Source: Cellulomonas fimi (GTDB lineage: Bacteria > Actinomycetota > Actinomycetes > Actinomycetales > Cellulomonadaceae). From it: a stretch of DNA of 64,000 bases. The translations under genes and the position numbers were made by a program. The notes under the pieces were generated by a model. It was given only the letters and a program-made list of their open reading frames with translations. It was not told the origin of the DNA and did not search any database. The stretch is from assembly GCF_012952065.1 (NCBI RefSeq), contig NZ_JABCJJ010000002.1, forward strand, positions 1 to 64,000. The letters run 5' to 3'. Shown piece by piece: positions 43,937 through 52,844 of the stretch (within the stretch, counting starts at the first letter, position 1; the number at the start of each line of letters is the position of its first letter).

Positions 43937-45423
43937 CAGCTCTCCTCCACGATGCGGATCTGGCCCGCACCGCTCTCGATGTCGAGTGCGAGCTGCGGCG
44001 TGGCGCCGTCGGCGACCTCGTCGCTCTCGAACGTGTAGCTGCGCCCGCCCGAGACGCCGCTCAGGCTCTCGCGCCCGTCGACCTCCCACAGCACGTCGCC
44101 GGCCGCGATGCGGACGTCCGCCGTCACGGCGGTCCCGGCCGGCACGGTGACCGTGATCTCGCCGCCCCCGAGGCGCAGGGGCACCCGGACGGTGTCGTCG
44201 CCGAGCGGCACCTCGGTGAGGTCGACAGCCAGGTCGCCGACCGCGACCGCGATGCCCTCGGCCGCCGCCGCCGTCGACCGGGGGGTCCACGCCTCGTCGG
44301 CCACGAGCTGGACGCGGCCGGACGGCCCCGACCACGAGCTCCAGCCGCTCTGGGCGTACAGCGCGGCGGGCAGCGCCAGCACGGCCCCGGTGATCGCGAG
44401 GAACCCGAGCGTGCCGCTCGAGCGGCCGCGCAGGCCCGCGACGACGATGCCGATCCCCGCGAGGACGACGCCGATCCCGATCGCCGCGAGCCCCACGGGC
44501 AGGTCGACCGTGCCGACCCGCTCGGCCGCGAGCAGCAGGGCGAGCGCGACGAGCGTCAGCCCGACGACCGCTCCGACCGCGCCGGCGCCCGGGCCACGGA
44601 CGTGCGGCTTGGGCGGGGCGGGCGGCACCGGCGGGACGGGCGCGTAGGCGTACGGCGGGGTGCTGCCGTAGCCGCTCGGGTAGGAGGTCTGCGGTGCGGG
44701 GCCTGAGGTGGTCGGTGCGGACATCGGGGTTCCTGTCGGGGGGTACGGGACCGACGGACCCGCCGGGTCCACGGGCGCCGTGGAGACGTCCGGGGCCGGG
44801 AGGGCGGCGGTCGACGGGTACGACGGCGAGGTGGCGGCGCCGGGGGGCGGCGGCACGGGGCCGGGGCCGACGGGTCCGCCGGGACCGCCCGGGCGGCCCG
44901 GGCCGCCGTTCGGTGGACGCTGCGAGCCGCGCTGGTTCGCGGCCACGACGACGAGCGTGACGATCACGGCGAGGGCGGCGAACCACAGCAGGCCGTTGAA
45001 CCAGCCGAGCTCGCCCCCGTTCCACCATCCGTACCAGCCGTCGCCGCGGTTGATGCCGACGACGACGAGGAGCGTGGCGCCGAGGAGCGCGGCGTCGAAG
45101 CGGCCGCGGATCGTCTCCTGGAGGTGGATCCGCCCGTCCGACTCCTCGGGCAGGAGCGCCCACGCGAGCCCGTAGAGCACGAAGCCCACGCCGGCGAGGA
45201 GCGCGGTGACGAAGAGGATCCCGCGGACCAGGATCGGGTCGACGCCGAAGCGCCGGGCGAGCCCGCCCGCGACCCCGCCGATCCACCGGTCCTGGGTGCG
45301 GACGACGCCGATGCGGCGCATCGCGTCGAAGAACCCGTCGCCACCCGGGCGCGGCTGCCCGGGACCGGGGACGGGGGGTGGCGAGGCCGGCTGGCCCGCC
45401 GGCGGGGGTGTTCTCGTGTCCAT
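43936..45423 (-). CDS. PspC-domain membrane protein with LiaF-like C-terminal domain
   Basis: 495 residues. A PspC domain (about residues 40-100, RWIGGVAGGLARRFGVDPILVR and a hydrophobic helix) opens the protein. A long Pro/Gly-rich linker and four further membrane segments follow. The end (from about residue 380) is beta-rich, with VPLRLGGGEITVTVPAGTAVTADV and a GVSGGRSY turn, like the LiaF toastrack domain. LiaF-type proteins hold back envelope-stress kinases. It is divergent from a PspC-histidine kinase gene, its likely partner. Confidence 0.85.
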   Translation of the reverse strand: MDTRTPPPAGQPASPPPVPGPGQPRPGGDGFFDAMRRIGVVRTQDRWIGGVAGGLARRFGVDPILVRGILFVTALLAGVGFVLYGLAWALLPEESDGRIHLQETIRGRFDAALLGATLLVVVGINRGDGWYGWWNGGELGWFNGLLWFAALAVIVTLVVVAANQRGSQRPPNGGPGRPGGPGGPVGPGPVPPPPGAATSPSYPSTAALPAPDVSTAPVDPAGPSVPYPPTGTPMSAPTTSGPAPQTSYPSGYGSTPPYAYAPVPPVPPAPPKPHVRGPGAGAVGAVVGLTLVALALLLAAERVGTVDLPVGLAAIGIGVVLAGIGIVVAGLRGRSSGTLGFLAITGAVLALPAALYAQSGWSSWSGPSGRVQLVADEAWTPRSTAAAAEGIAVAVGDLAVDLTEVPLGDDTVRVPLRLGGGEITVTVPAGTAVTADVRIAAGDVLWEVDGRESLSGVSGGRSYTFESDEVADGATPQLALDIESGAGQIRIVEES

Positions 45424-45583
45424 TCCTCGATCGTCGGCCTCGGTGCCGCCCCCAGGCCATCGGGGCCCACCCTGATCGCACCCTGAATCTCGGGCGCTCC
45501 GCCCCCCGACCCGCCCCCGGACTCCCCCCGGTTCACTGCCCCGGTGCTCCCGGAGAGCTCCCCGGACGTGTGACGATCGGGTC

Positions 45584-46867
45584 ATGACCAGCCCGCCGAC
45601 GCCGGTGCAGGCGGCCCCGTCCGCCCGCGCCGGCGGCGCCCCTCGCCTCCCGCTGCGGCGACCGCCGCGCGGTCGCCGGGTCGCGGGCGTGTGCGCCGGG
45701 CTCGCCGCCCACCTGGACCTGCCGGTCGGGATCGTCCGCCTCGTCCTCGTCGTGGGCGCGCTCGCCGGCGGCGCGGGGATCGCCCTGTACGTCTTCCTCT
45801 GGGTCGCGGTGCCGATCGGGGACCCCGTGAGCGCCGCGGCCGAGGAACGTCCCGCGGTGCTCAGCCGGCTCGCGCCGCGGCTCCGCGCCGAGGGCCGCAC
45901 GATCCCCGTCACGGACATCGCCATCGGGCTCGTGCTGCTCGTCGGCGCCGGCGTGCTGGTGGCGGTGCGCAACGGCGCCGACCTCCCGCTCTCGTGGCTC
46001 GCCCCGACCGTCATCCTGCTCGCGGGCACCGGGCTCGCCTGGAGCCAGCTCGACCGGGTCCAGCGCGAGCGCTGGATCTCACGTGCGGGTGGCCGCACCC
46101 CGGTGAGCGTCGTGCGGCTCGTCGGCGGGCTGCTGCTCGTCGGGGTCGGCGTGCTGCTGCTGGTGGGGCAGGACGCGCCGGTCGACGACCTGCTGCGCTC
46201 GGCGACCGCCGCGCTCGCGGTTCTGCTGGGTGCGCTCGTCGTGCTCGCCCCCTGGGGGCTGCGCCTCGCGCGTGAGCTCGGCGACGAGCGGGCGGCCCGT
46301 GCGCGCGAGGCGGAGCGGGCCGACATCGCGGCGCACCTGCACGACTCGGTGCTCCAGACGCTCGCGCTCATCCGCGCCCGTGCGGACCAGCCCGAGGAGG
46401 TGGCCCGCATGGCGCGCGCGCAGGAGCGCGAGCTGCGCGAGTGGCTCTACGACGACCGCTCCGACCCCGGCACGTCTCTCGCGGCCGAGCTGCGCGCCGT
46501 CGTCGGCGAGGTCGAGGACCGCCGGGCGGTCGCGATCGACACCGTGGTGGTGGGCGACCGGGTGCCCGACGCCGACACCGAGGCCCTGCTGCAGGCCACC
46601 CGCGAGGCGCTCGTGAACGCCGTCGTGCACGGGCGGCCGCCCGTCTCGCTGTACCTCGAGGTCGCGCCCGACGCCGTGGAGGTCTTCGTGCGCGACCGCG
46701 GCGACGGGTTCGACCTCGACGCCGTGCCGTCCGACCGGTTCGGGGTCCGCGAGTCCATCCTGGGCCGGGTGCGACGGCGGGGCGGGACCGCGACCGTCAC
46801 GTCGCGGCCCGAGCGAGGCACCGAGGTGCACCTGCGGGTCCCGGTCGCCGGGGACGCGCCCGCATGA
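45584..46867 (+). CDS. PspC-containing sensor histidine kinase
   Basis: 427 residues. An N-terminal PspC domain (about 25-80, RRVAGVCAGLAAHLDLPVGIVR) and several membrane helices to residue 230 come before a HisKA_3 dimerisation domain with IAAHLHDSVLQTL, phosphoacceptor His253. A HATPase domain with EALVNAVVHG and DRGDGFD closes it. The layout is that of LiaS/DesK-type envelope-stress kinases in actinobacteria. GACGAT lies six bases before the ATG. Its stop overlaps the response regulator start as ATGA. Confidence 0.9.
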   Translation: MTSPPTPVQAAPSARAGGAPRLPLRRPPRGRRVAGVCAGLAAHLDLPVGIVRLVLVVGALAGGAGIALYVFLWVAVPIGDPVSAAAEERPAVLSRLAPRLRAEGRTIPVTDIAIGLVLLVGAGVLVAVRNGADLPLSWLAPTVILLAGTGLAWSQLDRVQRERWISRAGGRTPVSVVRLVGGLLLVGVGVLLLVGQDAPVDDLLRSATAALAVLLGALVVLAPWGLRLARELGDERAARAREAERADIAAHLHDSVLQTLALIRARADQPEEVARMARAQERELREWLYDDRSDPGTSLAAELRAVVGEVEDRRAVAIDTVVVGDRVPDADTEALLQATREALVNAVVHGRPPVSLYLEVAPDAVEVFVRDRGDGFDLDAVPSDRFGVRESILGRVRRRGGTATVTSRPERGTEVHLRVPVAGDAPA

Positions 46868-47619
46868 CCGCGCCGCACGACGAGATCCGCACGAGCGAGG
46901 AGGCACGGATGGCCGCGAGCTCCAGGACGAGCACCGGCACGGGCACCGGGCAGGTGCCGGCGCCGTCGGGGCCTGTCGACGTCGTGCTGGTCGACGACCA
47001 CCTGATGTTCCGCACGGGCGTGCGCGCGTCGCTCGACGGACGGGTCCGCGCGGTCGACGAGGCGGACACCGTCGAGACCGCGATCGCCGCGGTGCGCACG
47101 CGCAGGCCGCCGGTCGTGCTGCTCGACGTGCACCTGCCGGGGGGCGACGGCGGGGGCGGCGCCGAGGTCATCGCGAAGTGCGTCGACCTGCTCGCGACGA
47201 CCCGGTTCCTGGCGCTGTCGGTCTCGGACGCGGCCGAGGACGTCGTCGCGGTGATCCGCGCGGGCGCCCGTGGCTACGTCACCAAGGCGATCTCGGGGGC
47301 CGACCTGTCCGACGCCGTCGTGCGCGTGGCGGGGGGCGACGCGGTGTTCTCGCCTCGGCTCGCGGGTTTCGTGCTCGACGCCTTCGGCACGGCCGCGGGC
47401 GACGTGGCGATCGCCGACGACGAGCTCGACCGCCTCTCGGCGCGCGAGCGCGAGGTGATGCGCCTCATCGCCCGGGGGTACAGCTACCGCGAGGTGGCCT
47501 CCGAGCTGTTCATCTCGATCAAGACGGTCGAGACCCACGTCTCCGCGGTGCTCCGCAAGCTGCAGCTCTCGTCGCGGCACGAGCTCACGCGGTGGGCGGC
47601 GGCGCGTCGGCTGCTCTGA
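46864..47619 (+). CDS. NarL-family response regulator, partner of the PspC kinase
   Basis: 251 residues from the overlapping ATG (a later ATG at 46909 is possible). The receiver has the acidic pair in VLVDDHLMF and phosphorylation site Asp88 in VLLDVHLPGG, then a KAISG switch lysine. The LuxR helix-turn-helix near the end reads LSAREREVMRLIARGYSYREVASELFISIKTVETHVSAVLRKL. With the kinase it makes a complete two-component pair. Likely targets are the divergent PspC genes and this operon itself (inference). Confidence 0.92.
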   Translation: MTAPHDEIRTSEEARMAASSRTSTGTGTGQVPAPSGPVDVVLVDDHLMFRTGVRASLDGRVRAVDEADTVETAIAAVRTRRPPVVLLDVHLPGGDGGGGAEVIAKCVDLLATTRFLALSVSDAAEDVVAVIRAGARGYVTKAISGADLSDAVVRVAGGDAVFSPRLAGFVLDAFGTAAGDVAIADDELDRLSAREREVMRLIARGYSYREVASELFISIKTVETHVSAVLRKLQLSSRHELTRWAAARRLL

Positions 47620-47674
47620 GGCCCCGGGGGACGCGTGGCGAGGTGTCGGTCGCCGGCCGTCTACCCTGACCCGC

Positions 47675-48022
47675 ATGGACACCGTCTACAACCTCCTGCT
47701 CGTGCTGCACCTGCTCGGCTGGGCGATCGTGCTCGGGGGGGTGCTCACCAACCTGCGGACGCCACGCATCGCGACCGGAGTGCTGCACGGCATCCTCACC
47801 GCGCTCGTGACCGGCATCCTCATGACCGGGCTCGCGTCCGCGGGCGTCGCGGCGGACGAGCCGGACAACGTCAAGATCGGCATCAAGCTCGTCATCGCGA
47901 TCGTCGTGACCGCGCTCGTCGTCGTGGGCAACAACCGGCCGGAGCGCGTCACGCGCGGCCTCCTGGGCGCGGTCGCCGGGCTGACCGCGGTCAACGTCGC
48001 GATCGCCGTGCTCTGGTCGTGA
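47675..48022 (+). CDS. Small four-helix membrane protein
   Basis: 115 residues, nearly all hydrophobic: YNLLLVLHLLGWAIVLGG, GILTALVTGILMTGLASAG, IGIKLVIAIVVTALVVVG and GLLGAVAGLTAVNVAIAVLW. Charged residues sit only in loops (NLRTPR, ADEPDNVK, NNRPERV). Similar short proteins are conserved in actinobacteria without known role. TACCCT seven bases before the ATG suggests a leaderless mRNA. Confidence 0.7.
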   Translation: MDTVYNLLLVLHLLGWAIVLGGVLTNLRTPRIATGVLHGILTALVTGILMTGLASAGVAADEPDNVKIGIKLVIAIVVTALVVVGNNRPERVTRGLLGAVAGLTAVNVAIAVLWS

Positions 48023-48128
48023 GGCGGTCGGCCCCGGCCTGTCCGACGGCGCAGCCCCGGTCGGCGGTCACGCCCCGGCCGGCGTCCGAGCGGCGGGGCG
48101 GGGCGTTCGAGCGGCGGGACGGGGCGTC

Positions 48129-48611
48129 GTGAGCGGCGAGTGGGAGCTGCTCGTCGGTCTGGTCCTGCTGGTGGGCCTGTTCGGCGTGGTGGTGCAGGTG
48201 CTCCCGGGCGCGCTGCTCGTGCTCGGCGCGATCGCGGTCTGGGCGTTCGTCACGGCGACGCCCGTGGCGTGGGTCGTGCTCGGCGTCGCGGTCGTCGCGA
48301 CCGTGGCGGGGATGGTGGGCAAGTACGTGCTCGCCGGCCGGCACCTCAAGGGCGCGGGCGTGCCGAGCTCGACCCTGGTCTGGGGCGGGCTCGCGGGCAT
48401 CGTCGGTTTCTTCGTCATCCCGGTGGTCGGCCTGTTCGTGGGGTTCGTGCTCGCGGTGTTCCTCGCCGAGCTGCTCCGGCTCCGGGACAGGCGCGTGGCC
48501 TGGCGTGCGACTCTCGCCGCGCTCCAGGCGACCGGGATCACGATCCTGGTCGAGCTCGCGGGCGCGCTCGTCGCGTCGGGTGCCTGGCTGCTGGCGGTCC
48601 TGCTCACCTGA
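48129..48611 (+). CDS. DUF456-family membrane protein
   Basis: 160 residues from GTG. LLVGLVLLVGLFGVVVQVLPG, WVVLGVAVVATVAGMVGKYV, GLAGIVGFFVIPVVGLFVGF and a last helix at the C-terminus match the DUF456 pattern, including the VLPG and Gly-rich GIVGFF-x-x-PxxGLFxG motif. The function of the family is not known. The gene lies between the two-component group and pcrA. Confidence 0.8.
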   Translation: MSGEWELLVGLVLLVGLFGVVVQVLPGALLVLGAIAVWAFVTATPVAWVVLGVAVVATVAGMVGKYVLAGRHLKGAGVPSSTLVWGGLAGIVGFFVIPVVGLFVGFVLAVFLAELLRLRDRRVAWRATLAALQATGITILVELAGALVASGAWLLAVLLT

Positions 48612-48663
48612 GCGAGGCGCCGCGGTCCTGCGCGTGGGTGGGCGAGCCTAGGCTTGGGGGGAC

Positions 48664-51192
48664 ATGAACTCGTTCTTCGCCAACCTCCCTCTGCCCGGGT
48701 TCGGCCCGGCCGACCTGGCGGTTCCACAAGCCGCGGACGGGGCCGCCGGCGGCCGGTCCGGCGGAACCGCCGCTCGTCCCGACGCCTCGGCAGCCTCGGG
48801 TCGACCCGCGGGCGGGCCGTCGGTCCGCGACCCGGAGAGCCTGCTCGTCGGGCTGAACCCGCAGCAGCGCGAGGCCGTGCTCCACGCCGGGGGCCCGTTG
48901 CTCATCGTCGCGGGGGCCGGGTCGGGCAAGACCCGCGTCCTCACGCACCGGATCGCCCACCTGCTCGCGACCCGCCGCGCGCGCGCCGGGGAGATCCTCG
49001 CGATCACGTTCACCAACAAGGCCGCGGCCGAGATGCGCGAGCGCGTCGAGGCGCTCGTGGGTCCACCGGCGCGGGCGATGTGGGTCTCGACGTTCCACTC
49101 GGCGTGCGTGCGGATCCTCCGCAAGGAGCACGCGACGCTGGGGCTGCGTTCGACGTTCTCGATCTACGACCAGGCGGACTCGCAGCGCCTCATGACGATG
49201 GTCTGCCGCGAGCTCGACCTCGACCCCAAGCGCTACCCGCCCAAGACGCTGAGCCACAAGATCTCGGCGCTCAAGGACGAGCTCGTCGACCCCGAGACGT
49301 TCGCGCAGGAGTCGGGCTCCAGGCAGGGCGGCGGCAACGAGTTCGACGCCGTCCTCGCGCAGGCCTACTCCCGCTACCAGGCGCGGCTGCGGCAGGCGCA
49401 CGCGCTCGACTTCGACGACCTCATCATGACGACCGTCCACCTGCTCCAGGCGTTCCCCGCGGTCGCCGAGCACTACCGGCGCCGGTTCCGGCACGTGCTC
49501 GTCGACGAGTACCAGGACACCAACCACGCGCAGTACACGCTCGTGCGTGAGCTCGCGGGGATCTCCGCGACGTCGGGCGAGGCGGGCGCAGCCCCGGTCG
49601 AGCCGGGCGAGCTGACCGTCGTCGGCGACGCCGACCAGTCCATCTACGCCTTCCGGGGCGCGACGATCCGCAACATCGTCGAGTTCGAGGCCGACTACCC
49701 GAGCGCGCGCACGATCCTGCTCGAGCAGAACTACCGCTCGACCCAGAACATCCTCTCGGCCGCGAACGCGGTCATCTCGCGCAACCCGGGCCGCAAGGCC
49801 AAGCGTCTGTGGACCGACTCGGGCGCCGGGCCGGCGATCGTCGGCTACGTCGCCGACAACGAGCACGAGGAGGCGCGCTTCGTCGCCGAGGAGATCGACC
49901 GCCTCGGCGACTCCGACGGCGTGCGGCCGGGCGACGTCGCGGTCTTCTACCGGACCAACGCGCAGTCGCGCGCCCTCGAGGAGGTGCTGATCCGCGTCGG
50001 TCTGCCGTACAAGGTGGTCGGCGGGACGCGCTTCTACGAGCGGCGCGAGATCAAGGACGCCGTGGCCTACCTGCGCGCGCTCGCGAACCCCGACGACGAC
50101 GTCAACGTGCGCCGCATCCTCAACGTCCCCAAGCGTGGCCTGGGCGAGCGCTCCGAGGCGATGGTCAACGCGTTCTCCGAGCGCGAGCGCATCTCCTTCG
50201 GCGCCGCGCTCGACCGGGTCGACGAGGTGCCCGGGCTCGCGACACGCTCGCTCACCGGGCTCAGCGCGTTCGCGGACCTGATGGCCGGGCTGCGCGAGCT
50301 CGCCGAGTCGGGCGCCGGGCCGGCGGAGGTGCTGGGCGCCGTCCTCGACCGCACCGGCTACCTCGCCGAGCTCCGGGCGAGCGACGACCCCCAGGACGCG
50401 TCCCGGGTCGAGAACCTCGCCGAGCTCCATGCGGTCGCGAGCGAGTTCGAGCAGGAGCAGCCCGAGGGCGACCTCGCCGACTTCCTCGAGCGGATCTCGC
50501 TCGTCGCCGACGCCGACCAGATCCCGAGCGACGACGACGCCGACGGCGCGCCGCGCGTCGACCCCGGCGTCGTGACCCTCATGACGATCCACACCGCCAA
50601 GGGGCTCGAGTTCCCCGTCGTGTTCGTCACCGGTCTGGAGGACGGCACGTTCCCGCACATGCGTTCGCTCGCCGATGCCGAGCAGCTGGCCGAGGAGCGC
50701 CGGCTCGCGTACGTCGGGCTGACCCGCGCCCGGGAGAGGCTCTACATCTCGCGCGCCGCGGTGCGCACGTCGTTCGGCGTGCCCAACGAGTTCCCGGCCA
50801 GCCGGTTCCTCGACGACCTGCCCGAGGACGTGCTCGACTGGCGCCGCCGCGAGTCCAGCATGGCGGCGCTGCGCGGGCCGGGCGGGTTCGTCGGCTCGCG
50901 GGGGTACGGCTCGGGTGGGTACAGCTCGGGGGCCGCGTACGGCTCGGGCGTGCCGAGGAAGCGTGCGGTTCCGCCGTCGCCCGACGGGCCGACGTTCGGT
51001 TCCGCGACACCGCGACCGGTCGGCGACGTCCCGAGCCTGGCCGTCGGTGACAAGGTCACGCACGACGCCTACGGGATGGGCACGGTGGTGCTCGTCGAGG
51101 GCGGCGGACCGAACGCGGTCGCGAAGATCGACTTCGGCAGCGAGGGCACCAAGCGCCTCCTGCTCCGGTACTCGCCGGTCACCAAGCTCTGA
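48664..51192 (+). CDS. pcrA: ATP-dependent DNA helicase PcrA (UvrD family)
   Basis: 842 residues. LNPQQREAVLHAGGPLLIVAG (Q motif) and Walker A AGSGKT near residue 85, TFTNKAAAEMRERV, the DEYQDTN Walker B, GDADQSIYAFRGA, QNYRST and VGLTRARERLYISRA cover the full superfamily I set. The last 45 residues (VTHDAYGMGTVVLVEG) form the PcrA Tudor-like domain that contacts RNA polymerase. It unwinds DNA 3'-5' in repair and clears stalled polymerase. A Gly/Tyr-rich linker precedes the tail. Confidence 0.96.
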   Translation: MNSFFANLPLPGFGPADLAVPQAADGAAGGRSGGTAARPDASAASGRPAGGPSVRDPESLLVGLNPQQREAVLHAGGPLLIVAGAGSGKTRVLTHRIAHLLATRRARAGEILAITFTNKAAAEMRERVEALVGPPARAMWVSTFHSACVRILRKEHATLGLRSTFSIYDQADSQRLMTMVCRELDLDPKRYPPKTLSHKISALKDELVDPETFAQESGSRQGGGNEFDAVLAQAYSRYQARLRQAHALDFDDLIMTTVHLLQAFPAVAEHYRRRFRHVLVDEYQDTNHAQYTLVRELAGISATSGEAGAAPVEPGELTVVGDADQSIYAFRGATIRNIVEFEADYPSARTILLEQNYRSTQNILSAANAVISRNPGRKAKRLWTDSGAGPAIVGYVADNEHEEARFVAEEIDRLGDSDGVRPGDVAVFYRTNAQSRALEEVLIRVGLPYKVVGGTRFYERREIKDAVAYLRALANPDDDVNVRRILNVPKRGLGERSEAMVNAFSERERISFGAALDRVDEVPGLATRSLTGLSAFADLMAGLRELAESGAGPAEVLGAVLDRTGYLAELRASDDPQDASRVENLAELHAVASEFEQEQPEGDLADFLERISLVADADQIPSDDDADGAPRVDPGVVTLMTIHTAKGLEFPVVFVTGLEDGTFPHMRSLADAEQLAEERRLAYVGLTRARERLYISRAAVRTSFGVPNEFPASRFLDDLPEDVLDWRRRESSMAALRGPGGFVGSRGYGSGGYSSGAAYGSGVPRKRAVPPSPDGPTFGSATPRPVGDVPSLAVGDKVTHDAYGMGTVVLVEGGGPNAVAKIDFGSEGTKRLLLRYSPVTKL

Positions 51193-51250
51193 CGCTGCCG
51201 CCGCCCCGGGCGGTCCTCACACCCGGCCACAGTGCGCCGATGGGTGCGGC

Positions 51251-52777
51251 ATGGGGTCCCCCGCAGCACGTGCACAGGCGCGACGCGCGCACGTCGTGTT
51301 CGGCGTGGCCGTCGGTGCGCACGTGGTCGCGTTCCTCCTCACGAGCGGCGCCTGGCGCGACGCCCTCGCGCTGTCCGCGTCCTTCGTGGCGCTGGTGGTC
51401 GTCACCGCAGCCCTGGTGACCCTGCGGCGCACGCCGACCGTGGCGTGGCTCGCCATCGTCCTCGGGCTCGCCGGCCTCGTCGTGTACCACGGTCTCTGGC
51501 AGGTGGAGGTGCACGTGCTCGGCCTCGAGCCGGGCACCTTCGTCGTCACCACGGTGGCGCACCTCCTCGGCTACGTGCTCCTGCTGACCGGTGGGCTGCT
51601 CCTCCTGCGCTCCTGGGCCGCCCACGACGCGGGCGCCGTGCTCGAGGCGGGGGTGTTCGGGCTCGCGGTCTCGCTGCTCGTGTGGGTCGCGGTGGTCGCT
51701 CCTGCGCTCGACCCGTCGATGACCGCGCAGGGCCGGGTGCAGACCATGGTGGTCCTGGTCATGATCGGCGGCATCGGTGGCGCGATCGTCCAGGGGCTGG
51801 TGCTCGCCCCGCACCGTCGGGGGGCGATCGGCTACCTGCTGCTCGCGTTCGTCGCCGTCCTCGCGGGGACGCTGGTCAAGGACCTGACCACCAGTGCCAC
51901 CGCGCCGTTGGGCGCCCGGTGGGTGCTCCTCAACTGGATCGTCGCCTACACGACGTTGTCCGCGTGCGCGCTGCACCCCTCGGTCAGCGCCCCGGCGCCA
52001 CCGGGCCTGCGTCCTGCCCGGCTGAGCACCTGGCGCCTGGTCGCGCTCGGCCTCGCGCTCGTGGTCGGACCGACGGTGTTCCTGGTCCAGAACCGGCACG
52101 AGACCGTGACGCCGCCGCTCTTCGTGGCCGCCGTCACGCTGTGCACGGTCCTGCTCGTCGTCGCGCGCCTCGGGATGCTCGCGAGGCTGCACGACGAGGC
52201 GCACCGCCGGCTCGAGGTGCTCGCCGACCAGGACGGGCTCACCGGCCTGCCCAACCGGCGAGCGCTCACCCGCCACCTCGAGGGTCTGCTCGCGCGGGTC
52301 GCTTCCGGCGCGGCACCCGGTGCCGTCGTCGTCTTCCTCGACCTCGACGGCTTCAAGGCCGTGAACGACCGGTTCGGGCACGCGGTCGGGGACGACCTGC
52401 TCCGCGCGGTCGCGCGACGGCTGAGCACGGTCGTGTCGCCCGACGCCGTGGTCGTCGACGGTGCTGCGAGTCGGGCCCCGAGCAGCGGCCCGATGGCGTC
52501 CCGCCTCGCGGGTGACGAGTTCGTCGTGGTCGTCGAGGCCGACCCGGGCCTGACCGACGACGTCGTCGCCCGCGTCGCCGCCGCCCTCGCCGACGACGTC
52601 GTGCTGGGGGAGCGGGGCGTGCCCGTGCACGCGTCGATGGGGACGGCCGGCGTCAGGGCCGGCCGGCGGGTGAGCGCCCAGGAGCTGCTCGACGAGGCCG
52701 ACACGAGCATGTACGCGCACAAGCGTTCCAGCCGCGGCGTCCGGGTGTACGAGCGCAAGCGTCTGCAGAGCGCCTGA
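51251..52777 (+). CDS. Membrane GGDEF-domain protein with AGDEF active site, copy 3
   Basis: 508 residues from ATG. About ten membrane helices to residue 320, then a GGDEF domain (DGLTGLPNRRALTRHLEGLL, FLDLDGFKAVNDRFGHAVGD). The active-site loop reads RLAGDEF, with Ala for the first Gly; some AGDEF proteins are active cyclases, so loss of activity cannot be assumed. A long insertion near residue 410 (SPDAVVVDGAAS) precedes the motif. It is next to a near copy on the same strand. Confidence 0.85.
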   Translation: MGSPAARAQARRAHVVFGVAVGAHVVAFLLTSGAWRDALALSASFVALVVVTAALVTLRRTPTVAWLAIVLGLAGLVVYHGLWQVEVHVLGLEPGTFVVTTVAHLLGYVLLLTGGLLLLRSWAAHDAGAVLEAGVFGLAVSLLVWVAVVAPALDPSMTAQGRVQTMVVLVMIGGIGGAIVQGLVLAPHRRGAIGYLLLAFVAVLAGTLVKDLTTSATAPLGARWVLLNWIVAYTTLSACALHPSVSAPAPPGLRPARLSTWRLVALGLALVVGPTVFLVQNRHETVTPPLFVAAVTLCTVLLVVARLGMLARLHDEAHRRLEVLADQDGLTGLPNRRALTRHLEGLLARVASGAAPGAVVVFLDLDGFKAVNDRFGHAVGDDLLRAVARRLSTVVSPDAVVVDGAASRAPSSGPMASRLAGDEFVVVVEADPGLTDDVVARVAAALADDVVLGERGVPVHASMGTAGVRAGRRVSAQELLDEADTSMYAHKRSSRGVRVYERKRLQSA

Positions 52778-52844
52778 CGGGGGCGGCGCGGACCTCACCC
52801 GGCCCGTTGGCTCACACGGCGCGAGAGCAGTCGATCAGCAACGC

